From positions 186,001-250,000 of the forward strand of contig CAWFMM010000004.1 of the NCBI GenBank assembly GCA_963817035.1: a stretch of 64,000 bases of DNA. The letters are read 5' to 3'. Below, one piece after another: positions 42,333-49,875 of this stretch; the stretch's first letter is position 1; each line of letters opens with the position of its first letter. The position numbers were made by a program, and so were the translations under genes. The notes below the pieces were generated by a model that did not search any database, was not told the DNA's origin, and saw only the letters and a list, made by a program, of their open reading frames with translations. Origin of the DNA: AC-49 sp963817035. GTDB taxonomy: Bacteria > Actinomycetota > Thermoleophilia > Solirubrobacterales > Solirubrobacteraceae.

Positions 42333-43693
42333 TCGAGACGATCCACCTCGACCTGCCGGCGCTCGCCGGCGCGTTCAGCCGGCGGCTGCACGAGGCCGGC
42401 GTGGAGATCACGCCGCAGCGCTCGGCCGACTTCGCGCGGGCGCTGACGCTGACGCGGCCGATCTCGCGGCGGCGGCTGTACTGGGTCGCGCACGCCGTCT
42501 TCGTGACCGACCGGGCGCAGGTCGCTGCGTTCAACGCCGTCTTCTTCGCGATCTTCGGCGACCCAACCGACGACGCGCCGGTCGTTCTCGACCACGTCGA
42601 GACCGTCGCCGCGCCGCCCGACGAACGCCCGGCCGTCGACCACAGGACGTCGGCTGGTCGCTCGGCCGAGCACGACCGCCACGCCAGCGTCTCATCGTCG
42701 CCGCCGCGTGCCGATCGAGACGGCGACGACGAGGGTGAGCCGGTCGACGTGCCGGTCGCGATGGCCAGCGACGACGAGGTGCTGGCCGCCAAATCCTTCG
42801 ACGCACTCGATCCCGACGAGCTCGCCCAGCTCTACCGGCTGATGTCACGCCTGACGCTCGCGACGCCGCCGCGCACGACGCGGCGCTACGAGCGCGCCCG
42901 CCATGGCGCGCGGATCGACATGCGCCGCACGTTGCGCGGCTCGCTGCGCACCGGCGGCGACCCGATCCGCCTCGCCCGCCGTCGCCGCCGCGTGGTGCCG
43001 CGGCGCCTCGTGATGCTGTGCGACATCTCCGGTTCGATGGAGCCCTACGCGCGCGCGTATCTCCAGTTCCTCACGTGTGCGGCCGGGGCAGGGGGCGGGC
43101 GGGGATCGAGGTCTGAGGCCTTCGTCTTCGCCACCCGTCTCACCCGCCTGACTCGTGCCCTGCACGACCGCCACCCCGAGCGCGCGATCCAGCGCGCTGC
43201 CGCCGCGGCGCCGGACTGGTCCAGCGGCACGCGGATCGGCGATGCGCTGAAGGCGTTCAACGATCGCCACGGGCGGCGCGGGATGGCCCGCGGCGCGGTC
43301 GTCGTGATCCTCTCCGACGGCTGGGAGCGCGGCGACCCGGCGCTCGTCGGACGCGAGATGGAGCGGTTGGCGCGCCTCGCCCACCGGATCGTCTGGGTCA
43401 ATCCGCGGGTCAGCGCGAGCGCGTTCTCGCCGCGCGCGGGCGGCATGGTCGCGGCGCTGCCGCACTGCGACGCGCTGGTCAGCGGCCACAGCTTCGCGGC
43501 TCTCGGCGAGGTCGTCGAGGCGATCGGCTCGCTCGACCGGTGCGCCCCCGACCCGTCGCCAGCCCCGCCCGCGGCCGACGAGCCCGAGCCGTGGGCGAGT
43601 GCCACGCCGGTCGCCGGCAGCTCGGTCGCGATGCCGTCGGGCCGCGGGCCGAGCAGGGGCAACACGACCCCAGGATGGGTGACCGATGACTGA
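42329..43693 (+). CDS. coxE: CoxE-type von Willebrand factor A domain protein
   Basis: A 454-residue protein with a polar central linker (about 95-145) and a C-terminal vWA domain. The MIDAS metal-binding motif DISGSM is in RLVMLCDISGSMEPYARA, with the further ligand segments SSGTRIGDALKAF and VVILSDGWERGDP. CoxE acts with the CoxD ATPase in CO dehydrogenase maturation. The GTG start at 42329 overlaps the coxD stop by four bases. The last 45 residues are Pro/Ser-rich. The following 57-residue gene starts within its final codons. Confidence 0.93.
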   Translation: MIETIHLDLPALAGAFSRRLHEAGVEITPQRSADFARALTLTRPISRRRLYWVAHAVFVTDRAQVAAFNAVFFAIFGDPTDDAPVVLDHVETVAAPPDERPAVDHRTSAGRSAEHDRHASVSSSPPRADRDGDDEGEPVDVPVAMASDDEVLAAKSFDALDPDELAQLYRLMSRLTLATPPRTTRRYERARHGARIDMRRTLRGSLRTGGDPIRLARRRRRVVPRRLVMLCDISGSMEPYARAYLQFLTCAAGAGGGRGSRSEAFVFATRLTRLTRALHDRHPERAIQRAAAAAPDWSSGTRIGDALKAFNDRHGRRGMARGAVVVILSDGWERGDPALVGREMERLARLAHRIVWVNPRVSASAFSPRAGGMVAALPHCDALVSGHSFAALGEVVEAIGSLDRCAPDPSPAPPAADEPEPWASATPVAGSSVAMPSGRGPSRGNTTPGWVTDD

Positions 43694-43859
43694 ACCGAAG
43701 ATCTGCATCTATCCCGGCTGCGAGCGCCCCGCGGTTCCCGCCCATCCCCAGGGCGGACCGCAGCCCGCGTTCTGTGATCGAGAGGACCACAACGCGTTGT
43801 CGGCGCACCTGGAGCGCCAGCGCCTCGCGTCCACCACCAGCCCCGACCATGAGGAGTGA
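43686..43859 (+). CDS. Small cysteine-containing protein, 57 residues
   Basis: A 57-residue protein beginning MTEPKICIYPGCERPAVPAH with a third cysteine in QPAFCDRED. The C-x4-C...C plus His/Asp pattern looks like a tiny zinc-binding knuckle of the kind seen in short actinobacterial proteins. It overlaps coxE by eight bases and ends five bases before the next gene, so it is firmly inside the cox operon although short. GC3 bias is strong. Function unknown; a metal-handling or scaffolding role in cofactor assembly is possible. Confidence 0.75.
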   Translation: MTEPKICIYPGCERPAVPAHPQGGPQPAFCDREDHNALSAHLERQRLASTTSPDHEE

Positions 43860-43864
43860 GAGCG

Positions 43865-44326
43865 ATGGCGAACGAGGCCTATCGAGCAGTGTTCATCCGC
43901 GTCCATCCGACCGGCAAGATGGTGCTCAGCCTGACCACCGACGCCGACGGCAAGGAGCCCGAATACGCGCAGCTGGTCGCCAGTGAGCTTGGCGTCCCCG
44001 CCCTGGACGTCAAGGTCGTCCCGGCCGACACCGACCGTTTCGGCGAGGGCCACGGCTACAACACGAGCCCGTCCGACGGCGCCCGCGCCGCGATCGCCGG
44101 CGCGACGGCGAAGATCCGCGACAAGGGCAAGCTCCTGGCCGGCATGGCGCTTGACACCGCGCCCGACTCCCTCACCTGGGCAAACGGCGCCTGGGCCGCC
44201 GGCGACGGCTCCGACCCGGCGCAGGTCAAGACGGTCGAGGACATCGCCCTCTACGCCCATGGCACCGGCGCCCTGCCTCCCGGCGTCGAGGGCGGGCTCG
44301 ACGCGCAGACGGTCTACCGCGACTGA
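43865..44326 (+). CDS. Free-standing CoxL-like domain protein
   Basis: A 153-residue protein that aligns by eye with CoxL residues of about 495-640. It has VHPTGKMVLSLTTDADGKEP where CoxL has the VHPSGKAVVSIS...GQG segment, then QLVASELGVPALDVKVVPAD (CoxL: QIVAEELGIPPEDVTVRHGD), GYNTSPSDGARAAIAG, and ends GALPPGVEGGLDAQTVYRD like CoxL GDAMPEGMEGGLDAQVIYD. The catalytic GQGHE motif and the form I loop are absent. A good RBS (GAGGAG) and intact frame argue against a pseudogene. It may be a cofactor-binding chaperone-like domain or a relic retained for assembly. Confidence 0.82.
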   Translation: MANEAYRAVFIRVHPTGKMVLSLTTDADGKEPEYAQLVASELGVPALDVKVVPADTDRFGEGHGYNTSPSDGARAAIAGATAKIRDKGKLLAGMALDTAPDSLTWANGAWAAGDGSDPAQVKTVEDIALYAHGTGALPPGVEGGLDAQTVYRD

Positions 44327-44327
44327 A

Positions 44328-45548
44328 TCAGTTCAAGGCGCCGTCGGTCGCGATATCGGGGAGGAAGTCGAACATCCGCTCGGTGCGAGCGCGTACTGCA
44401 CCATCGTCGCGGGCAATGAGATCCAGCTCGGAGAGGCGATTGAGATCGCGGGTCAGCATCTTGAGGTGAGAACCGGCGTACGCCTGTGCGAGTCCCGGCG
44501 TGAGACCTCGAACGTCTGCAATGGGCACCGGCGCGCTCTGATGTGAAAGGGCGAGCACGAGGTCACGCTGTCGTTTGGCCGTCTTGGAGTGCTGATGACG
44601 GAATGCCTCGTGAACGAAGTTCTCCCACGCCACGCGAAGGTTGGCGTTGTGCACGTAGTCGATGGCGAGCTGTAGCTGGTCGACGAATCCTTCGACCGCG
44701 TACGCGCAAAATCGCGTGAGGTCTCCGCCGCTCGAGCTGGCGTAGTCCAGCTGCTGGTAATACACGCTGCGCGTCTGGTTGTAGTGGTTCGAAAGAAGGT
44801 GGGCGGCCACGGTCGGAAGGCCGGCCTCCGTCAGCACGCCGAACTCGACGAGTCGGGCGACTCGTCCGTTCCCGTCGCCGAACGGATGGATCCACGCGAG
44901 GTACACGTGCGCCACAATCGCTTTGAGGAATGCCCGCAGGAACGTCCCGCGAGGATCGTTTGGGATCGGTTCGAAGTCGTCGCCGTTGAGCCAGTCACAC
45001 AGAAGATTCAGCAGGAAGGCAGCATCGTCAGGCTCGGGCGCGCGGTAGCGGTTGACTCCGACGACGTTCCGGCGGATCTCGCCGGGAACCACCCCAGCTT
45101 CCAGCGGCGCTCCTTCGAGGATCGTCCCGTTGAAGATCTTGAGGAGGTCGACAGACAGCATGAATTCTCCGCCGTTGTCCATGAGGTACTGCTCCAGCGC
45201 GCCGATGGCCAGCACAACGTTGTCGATTTCGCGGCCAAGGTATTCGAGGCTCGGCGGAAGCGGGAGATCCCCATCGATGCGGAGCCTCGCTTGTTCCTCG
45301 GTCAGTGTGTTGCCCTCGATCGCCGTCGTAGCGTGGACGCCCTTGGCCAGATATACGGCGCGCAGTTGCTCCGCGACGGCCGGCTTCATCGGCGTGCGAG
45401 CGAGGTGGCGGCACTTCGAGCGCGCTTCGCCGATCAAGGTCCAGAACGGCGTGTCGAGTCGGCTGAGATCGAGCCTGAACTGAATCCACGGGTGGCTTTC
45501 GACGAACGATCGGCCGGACTCAGCCGCGGTGGTGGCGGGAGAGGGCAT
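44328..45548 (-). CDS. Fic family protein
   Basis: A 406-residue Fic protein, convergent with the cox operon. The catalytic motif HPFGDGNGRVARLVEF (His in IHPFGDGNGR) is complete, so it should transfer AMP or another nucleotide part to proteins. The N-terminal segment GVHATTAIEGNTLTEEQ carries the (S/T)xxxE(G/N) inhibitory helix, making it a class II Fic under autoinhibition. A C-terminal winged-helix-like region follows (about 310-406). GC bias is weaker than in neighbouring genes, so horizontal acquisition is possible. No antitoxin gene is adjacent. Confidence 0.92.
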   Translation of the reverse strand: MPSPATTAAESGRSFVESHPWIQFRLDLSRLDTPFWTLIGEARSKCRHLARTPMKPAVAEQLRAVYLAKGVHATTAIEGNTLTEEQARLRIDGDLPLPPSLEYLGREIDNVVLAIGALEQYLMDNGGEFMLSVDLLKIFNGTILEGAPLEAGVVPGEIRRNVVGVNRYRAPEPDDAAFLLNLLCDWLNGDDFEPIPNDPRGTFLRAFLKAIVAHVYLAWIHPFGDGNGRVARLVEFGVLTEAGLPTVAAHLLSNHYNQTRSVYYQQLDYASSSGGDLTRFCAYAVEGFVDQLQLAIDYVHNANLRVAWENFVHEAFRHQHSKTAKRQRDLVLALSHQSAPVPIADVRGLTPGLAQAYAGSHLKMLTRDLNRLSELDLIARDDGAVRARTERMFDFLPDIATDGALN

Positions 45549-45626
45549 GTTCGTAGTGTAGCTCGTGGATGGATTTAAGTACCCAGTTTGTCCACGGTTC
45601 TGTCCTCGGTCTTGTCTTGCCGTCCG

Positions 45627-47588
45627 TCAGCCGCCGAACGCCGCGAACGACTGGCGCGTCAGTGTGTCGAGGCTGCTGGCCATGATCCCGGCGCTCGACA
45701 GCGTGAACAGGCGGCTGCCGATGACCAGCGAGCGTTGGACCGCGGGCAGGAAGCTCGCCACCGGGTCGTGCGTGACGCGGCCGACCTCGGCGATGCCCGA
45801 GGCGTCGATGCGGTAGCCGATCGCCCCGACGAACGCCGAAGACGGCGCCGACTGCGCGCCCGGGACCGTCGGCGGCAGCGGACCGGCCACGATCGGGCCG
45901 GAGCCATAGATCTGCACGGGCAGCACGGCGAGCTGGGTCGGCGCCCAGAACAGCAGCGCATGGTGGTCGTACTGCGCAGTTGAGGACGACGAGCCGCCGA
46001 GCGCGACCTTGGAGACGAGCTTCGGCGCGCTGGGATTGGAGACGTTGAACAGCTCGAGCTGGGTCCCGCCGGTGGCTCCGAGCCCGACGTCGGCGCCGAT
46101 GCCGAGCAGCAACCCGTCGCCGACGAGCTGCAGATACGACGAGTAGCCCTGGATCTCGAGCTCGCCCGCGACCTTCGGCGCGGCCGGGTCGCTGAGGTCG
46201 ATCACATACAGCGGGTCGATCTGGCGGAACGTCACGACATAGGCGCTGTCGCCGGCGAATCGCACCGAATAGAGATGCTGGTTGGTGCCCAGCCCGTCGA
46301 GCCGCCCGACGACGTCGAGCCGATCGGCGTGTTCGTCGAGCACGGTGATCGAGCTCTGGCTCGGGGCCCCGACCTGCTGGCCGTTCCACCACGTCGGCCG
46401 GCTCGTACTCGCCACGCGTAGGTGGCCGCCGTCCTCCGACAGCGAGAATTGGTTGAGCAGGTAGCCGGGCACCTCACCGGTGGAGACCGCGGTCGTGCGG
46501 TCGGGATCGGAGACGTCGAAACGCTGGATGACCGTCGTCTCGCTCGGCGGCAGGTCGCTCACCGCGAGCGTCGGCCTGACCCACTTCTGCGTCGCCACGT
46601 ACAGGCTCTTGGTCGAGCCGTAGACGACCTGCGCGTCGGCCATCAGCGCGTCGGAGTCGGCGGTGTAGAGCCCGTGGTCGAGGTTGATGGTCAGGATTGT
46701 CAGCGTCCCGAGGCCTGAGAACTGCCGGGGGTGTGCGATCGTCTTGCAATCCGCGACCGGGCGCACGTAGTGGCGCGTGGTCAGTGAGCTGCGGAAGCGG
46801 CGCATCGGCACCCAGCCGCTCACGGTGCTGCGTGTCGCCTCGTTGGTCACCGCACGCGGCGTCGACGCGATGACGAGGCGTGCGGTCGCGCCGTTCTGGC
46901 GGGCGTCGACGTAGCTGCCGTCGATCGTCATCGTGCGTGCGATCTTCATCGCCGCCGGGTCGCCGACGTCGACCTCGGTGACGACGGTGCTCGCGTCGCC
47001 ACCCGCAGGGGGCAGCGGGACGAGCCGCGGCGCGGCGGCGCGGTCGATCGCGTAGCCGCTGAATCCCGAGCTCGAGATCACGATCAGCCGCGAGCGGCGC
47101 AGGAGCAGCTGTGCGCTGCCGGCGTCGGGAATCGTCAGCGATCCGACGAGCGACGGAACGCCTCCCTTGACCGCCACAGCCCGCAGCGTTCCGTTCTCGA
47201 TCGAGAAGATCGTCGAGCCGTCGGTCTTGACGATGTCAGGCTCGTCGACCCCTTCTTCCTGGTCGTTGGTCGTCGAGAAATCGGTCGTGCTCGCCTTGCT
47301 GTCGGCGACCGGCGCCGCCGGTGCGGCGGCCGCGGTCGGAGTGTTGCCGGCGGAGATGCTGACCTCGGTCGGCGACGAGGCCACGCCGACCGGTCGCACC
47401 GGCACGTCGGGCACGCCCCCGGTCACCGCGAAGTGGCCGCGTGCGTACTGCACGAGCGAAGCGCACGACGCAAACGCGTGCGGCTTCAGGGTCAACCGGT
47501 GCTTGATCGTCTTCGCGCCCGCGCTGCCCGGCACGAGCCCGACGGCGAGCACCAGCGCGGCCGCGACGATGAGGCGCGAGATCCTCAG
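45627..47588 (-). CDS. Secreted beta-propeller domain protein (apparent CTG start)
   Basis: A protein of about 653 residues with a signal peptide (RISRLIVAAALVLAVGLVPG, then SAGA), the signature EEGVDEPDIVKTDG (about residue 115) and a long series of WD-like repeat strands, matching the Pfam beta_propel family of extracellular proteins. No ATG, GTG or TTG lies in frame before the signal peptide: the only plausible start is CTG at 47588-47586, which makes a CTGA overlap with the stop of the YceI gene and follows AAGGGAG by nine bases. Ligand unknown. It is co-transcribed with the YceI gene. Confidence 0.8.
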   Translation of the reverse strand: MRISRLIVAAALVLAVGLVPGSAGAKTIKHRLTLKPHAFASCASLVQYARGHFAVTGGVPDVPVRPVGVASSPTEVSISAGNTPTAAAAPAAPVADSKASTTDFSTTNDQEEGVDEPDIVKTDGSTIFSIENGTLRAVAVKGGVPSLVGSLTIPDAGSAQLLLRRSRLIVISSSGFSGYAIDRAAAPRLVPLPPAGGDASTVVTEVDVGDPAAMKIARTMTIDGSYVDARQNGATARLVIASTPRAVTNEATRSTVSGWVPMRRFRSSLTTRHYVRPVADCKTIAHPRQFSGLGTLTILTINLDHGLYTADSDALMADAQVVYGSTKSLYVATQKWVRPTLAVSDLPPSETTVIQRFDVSDPDRTTAVSTGEVPGYLLNQFSLSEDGGHLRVASTSRPTWWNGQQVGAPSQSSITVLDEHADRLDVVGRLDGLGTNQHLYSVRFAGDSAYVVTFRQIDPLYVIDLSDPAAPKVAGELEIQGYSSYLQLVGDGLLLGIGADVGLGATGGTQLELFNVSNPSAPKLVSKVALGGSSSSTAQYDHHALLFWAPTQLAVLPVQIYGSGPIVAGPLPPTVPGAQSAPSSAFVGAIGYRIDASGIAEVGRVTHDPVASFLPAVQRSLVIGSRLFTLSSAGIMASSLDTLTRQSFAAFGG

Positions 47589-48115
47589 GACGCCAGGCTC
47601 CCTTCGAACACGACCTCGACGTCGTCGACGACCTTCAGCGTCCCGAACAGGATCGAGAACGGCTTGATGCCCCAGTCGCTCTGGGTGACGATCGCCGACG
47701 CGTTCAGCCGTCCGTCGGCGACGTGGAGATCGAAGCTGATCGGGTGGGTCGTGCCGACGAGCGTCAGGTCGCCCTGGACGCCGAGCGTTCCGTTGTCGCC
47801 GGCCGTCACCTCCGTCGATCCAAACGTGATCTCCTGGCGCTTGAGGACGTCGTCGTCGATCGACTGCAGGATGCTCGCACGCTCCTCGTCGCCGAGCGTC
47901 TGAAGGCCGCCGGTGCCCTCGATCACCCGCAACGACGTTGCGTCGGCGCGCAACTCGATGCTCGTCTGCTCGCCCACCTCGAGTGCCGCCGACCACCCCG
48001 CCACTTCGATCAGCAGATTGTGCCCGGCCTTGGCCGCGGCACCGGTCCGCTGCGTCTTGATCGACAGCGTGGCCGTGTCGGGTCCGAGCGTGTGTCTCCC
48101 AGCCGGAATCGCCAC
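47585..48115 (-). CDS. YceI family lipid-binding protein
   Basis: A 176-residue lipocalin-like beta-barrel of the YceI family (starts AIPAGRHTLGPDTATLSIKT; later AGHNLLIEVAGW, VTAGDNGTLGVQGDLTLVG and THPISFDLHVADG). YceI proteins bind isoprenoid/polyprenyl chains. There is no signal peptide, so it would be cytoplasmic, unlike many homologues. The GTG at 48115 is the start. It is divergent from coxG with only 40 bp between, and its stop overlaps the CTG start of the beta-propeller gene. Confidence 0.85.
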   Translation of the reverse strand: MAIPAGRHTLGPDTATLSIKTQRTGAAAKAGHNLLIEVAGWSAALEVGEQTSIELRADATSLRVIEGTGGLQTLGDEERASILQSIDDDVLKRQEITFGSTEVTAGDNGTLGVQGDLTLVGTTHPISFDLHVADGRLNASAIVTQSDWGIKPFSILFGTLKVVDDVEVVFEGSLAS

Positions 48116-48125
48116 TCGCTGAGCC

Positions 48126-48131
48126 TATACT
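48126..48131 (+). promoter_or_regulatory. Candidate -10 element (TATACT) for coxG
   Basis: TATACT stands in the 40-bp space between the divergent YceI and coxG starts, 12 bp upstream of the AAAGGAGG ribosome-binding site (48143-48150). It would give a very short leader. A -35 cannot be assigned and would lie inside the YceI gene. Confidence 0.35.
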
Positions 48132-48155
48132 GGCGCCTGGTCAAAGGAGGCATTG

Positions 48156-48587
48156 ATGGCGGTCGAGCTGGACAACTCTTTCTCGACGACGAAATCGATC
48201 GACGACAGCTTCGCGACGATTCTCGACCTCGAACAGGTCGTGCCGTGTGTCGAGGGCGGGAGCGTTCTCGAGAAGACCGCTGACGAGGCGGTCAAGGCGA
48301 AGATCAAGGTCAAGATGGGCGCGATGTCGATGACCTTCACCGGCACCGTCGAGGTCACCGAGTCCGACCCCGCCGCGCACACGGCGGTGATGACGGTCAA
48401 GTCGCGCGAGGCCGGCGGCCAGGGCTTCGCCAACGCGACCGTGACGTTCGCGCTGCGCGACGGCGGTGGCGACATCCACACCAACGCGCAGATCTCGGGC
48501 AAGGCCGCGTCGATGGGTGAGGGCGTCATCGTCGGCGTGCTCGACGCGCTGATCAACGACTTCGCGGGCAAGCTCGGGGCACTCTGA
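48156..48587 (+). CDS. coxG: CoxG-type SRPBCC protein
   Basis: A 143-residue protein of the CO dehydrogenase subunit G/SRPBCC family: helix-grip fold sequence ELDNSFSTTKSIDDSFATIL then EQVVPCVEGGSVLE, KIKVKMGAMSMTFTGTVEVT and DIHTNAQISGKAASMGEG. In Oligotropha, CoxG anchors CO dehydrogenase to the cytoplasmic membrane. The ATG at 48156 follows a strong AAAGGAGG by five bases; TTG at 48153 is less likely. It lies about 3.8 kb from the main cox operon, separated by the Fic, beta-propeller and YceI genes. Confidence 0.9.
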   Translation: MAVELDNSFSTTKSIDDSFATILDLEQVVPCVEGGSVLEKTADEAVKAKIKVKMGAMSMTFTGTVEVTESDPAAHTAVMTVKSREAGGQGFANATVTFALRDGGGDIHTNAQISGKAASMGEGVIVGVLDALINDFAGKLGAL

Positions 48588-48591
48588 CGCG

Positions 48592-48828
48592 ATGGCGACG
48601 ATCGTCATGCGCCAGGTCCGCGACGGCGAGGTCCCGCGCGACGGCGGCACGGCGCTCCAGGAGGACGTCGATCGGCCGGTCTTCCACGGGAATGGGCCTG
48701 ACGACTACGTCTGCGTGCAGTGCGGCAACGTGCTCGCCGAGGCGATGGATCCGGCGTACATGACCAAGAAGGTCCGCGTGAAGTGCGGGCGCTGTCGCAC
48801 GATCAACGTCGCGGTCACCGCAGACTGA
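48592..48828 (+). CDS. Small zinc-ribbon protein, 78 residues
   Basis: A 78-residue protein with two CxxC pairs, YVCVQCGNVL and VKCGRCRTIN, 24 residues apart, forming a rubredoxin-like zinc ribbon. The N-terminus has a DGEVPRDGG polar loop. It starts four bases after coxG on the same strand and is probably co-transcribed with it. No enzyme motif is present. Link to CO oxidation is only by position. Confidence 0.78.
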   Translation: MATIVMRQVRDGEVPRDGGTALQEDVDRPVFHGNGPDDYVCVQCGNVLAEAMDPAYMTKKVRVKCGRCRTINVAVTAD

Positions 48829-48881
48829 GCAGCGCCTCGCGGTGACGGGCGTAGGCCGGCGGCCGCGGCTATGATGGCCCG

Positions 48882-49037
48882 ATGCTTATCTGGGTCCTCA
48901 TCGCAGTCGGCGTGCTCGTCATCGGCGGAGCGGCGGTGTTCGGCGGACAGAAGTGGCGCAACGGCGCGGCGGAGGTCGACGACTCCGAACTCGAGGACTA
49001 CCAGGAGCAGTTCGTTCCGCACGATCACCCGAAGTGA
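48882..49037 (+). CDS. Small single-pass membrane protein, 51 residues
   Basis: A 51-residue protein with a hydrophobic N-terminal helix (MLIWVLIAVGVLVIGGAAVF) and an acidic C-terminus (EVDDSELEDYQEQF). The ATG at 48882 is followed by a clear frame whose stop overlaps the next gene by four bases (GTGA). It is too short to name. The coupling to the HAD phosphatase gene supports its reality. Confidence 0.7.
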   Translation: MLIWVLIAVGVLVIGGAAVFGGQKWRNGAAEVDDSELEDYQEQFVPHDHPK

Positions 49038-49690
49038 CCGACCCGTCCGCGCCCGAGCCCGCCGAGCCCAAGGCGTTGCTCGTCGACTTCGGCGGCGTCC
49101 TGACGACCAACGTCTTCGCGTCGTTCGCCGCGTTCTCGCAGGCGGAGTGCGGCGACCCCACCGCGGTCCGCACCCTGTTCGCGCAGGACGAGCAGGCGCA
49201 GAAGCTGCTCGTCGAGCACGAGTGCGGGCGGATCGACGCGGACGAGTTCTCCACCGGCTTCGCCGCGCTGCTCAACGCGCGCTACGGCTCCGACGTCCAG
49301 GCGGACGGCGCAGCCGCGCGGATGCTCGCCGGAACCCGGCACGACGAGGCGATGATCGACGCGATCGTGAAGATCAAGGCGGCCGGCGTCCCGACGGCGA
49401 TCGTCTCCAACTCGATGGGCGACCGCACCTACGCCGGCTTCGACTTCGGCCGCGTCGCCGACGTCGTCGTCATCTCCGGCGACCACGGCGTGCGCAAGCC
49501 CTCGCGCCGCCTCTACCTGATCGCCTGTGAGCAGCTCGACATCGACCCGACCCACTGCGTGATGCTCGACGACGTCCCGCGCAACCTCTCAGGGGCAGCC
49601 CGCCTCGGTATCCGCGGCGTCCATCACGTCAACGCCACGGACTCGATCGCACAGCTCGAGCAGCTGTTCGAGCTCGACCTGTTCCACTGA
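49034..49690 (+). CDS. HAD superfamily hydrolase
   Basis: A 218-residue HAD-like hydrolase. Motif I is LLVDFGGVLTTN (nucleophile Asp in VDFGG), motif II TAIVSNSMG, motif III the Lys in GVRKPSRRLYL, and motif IV VMLDDVPRNLSGA. This matches the haloacid dehalogenase/epoxide hydrolase N-terminal-like group. The GTG at 49034 overlaps the small membrane protein gene by four bases. The substrate is unknown. Downstream of it lies a remnant of another gene. Confidence 0.88.
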   Translation: MTDPSAPEPAEPKALLVDFGGVLTTNVFASFAAFSQAECGDPTAVRTLFAQDEQAQKLLVEHECGRIDADEFSTGFAALLNARYGSDVQADGAAARMLAGTRHDEAMIDAIVKIKAAGVPTAIVSNSMGDRTYAGFDFGRVADVVVISGDHGVRKPSRRLYLIACEQLDIDPTHCVMLDDVPRNLSGAARLGIRGVHHVNATDSIAQLEQLFELDLFH

Positions 49691-49875
49691 CTCCGTCCTC
49701 CGGCCAGGTCCTGCAGGACCAGTGGCTCGACACCGGGACCGGTGACACGTTCTGGGTCCAGTCCACGGCGGCTCCCAACGCGGCACCCGGACTCGTGACG
49801 ATCCACGACACCGCGCCGGTGAATCACCAGTGGAACTACGTCGCGGTCGAGGTCGTCGCCGCGGCCGGAAGCTAG
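49690..49875 (+). pseudogene. C-terminal remnant of a secreted protein
   Basis: Sixty-one codons in one frame without a start read TPSSGQVLQDQWLDTGTGDT, FWVQSTAAPNAAPGLVTIHD, then TAPVNHQWNYVAVEVVAAAG and S before TAG at 49873. This resembles the C-terminal tail of large actinobacterial extracellular beta-sandwich proteins. No upstream part of such a gene is present; the HAD gene ends at 49690. The stop codons of this remnant and of the convergent acyl-CoA dehydrogenase overlap. Confidence 0.55.
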
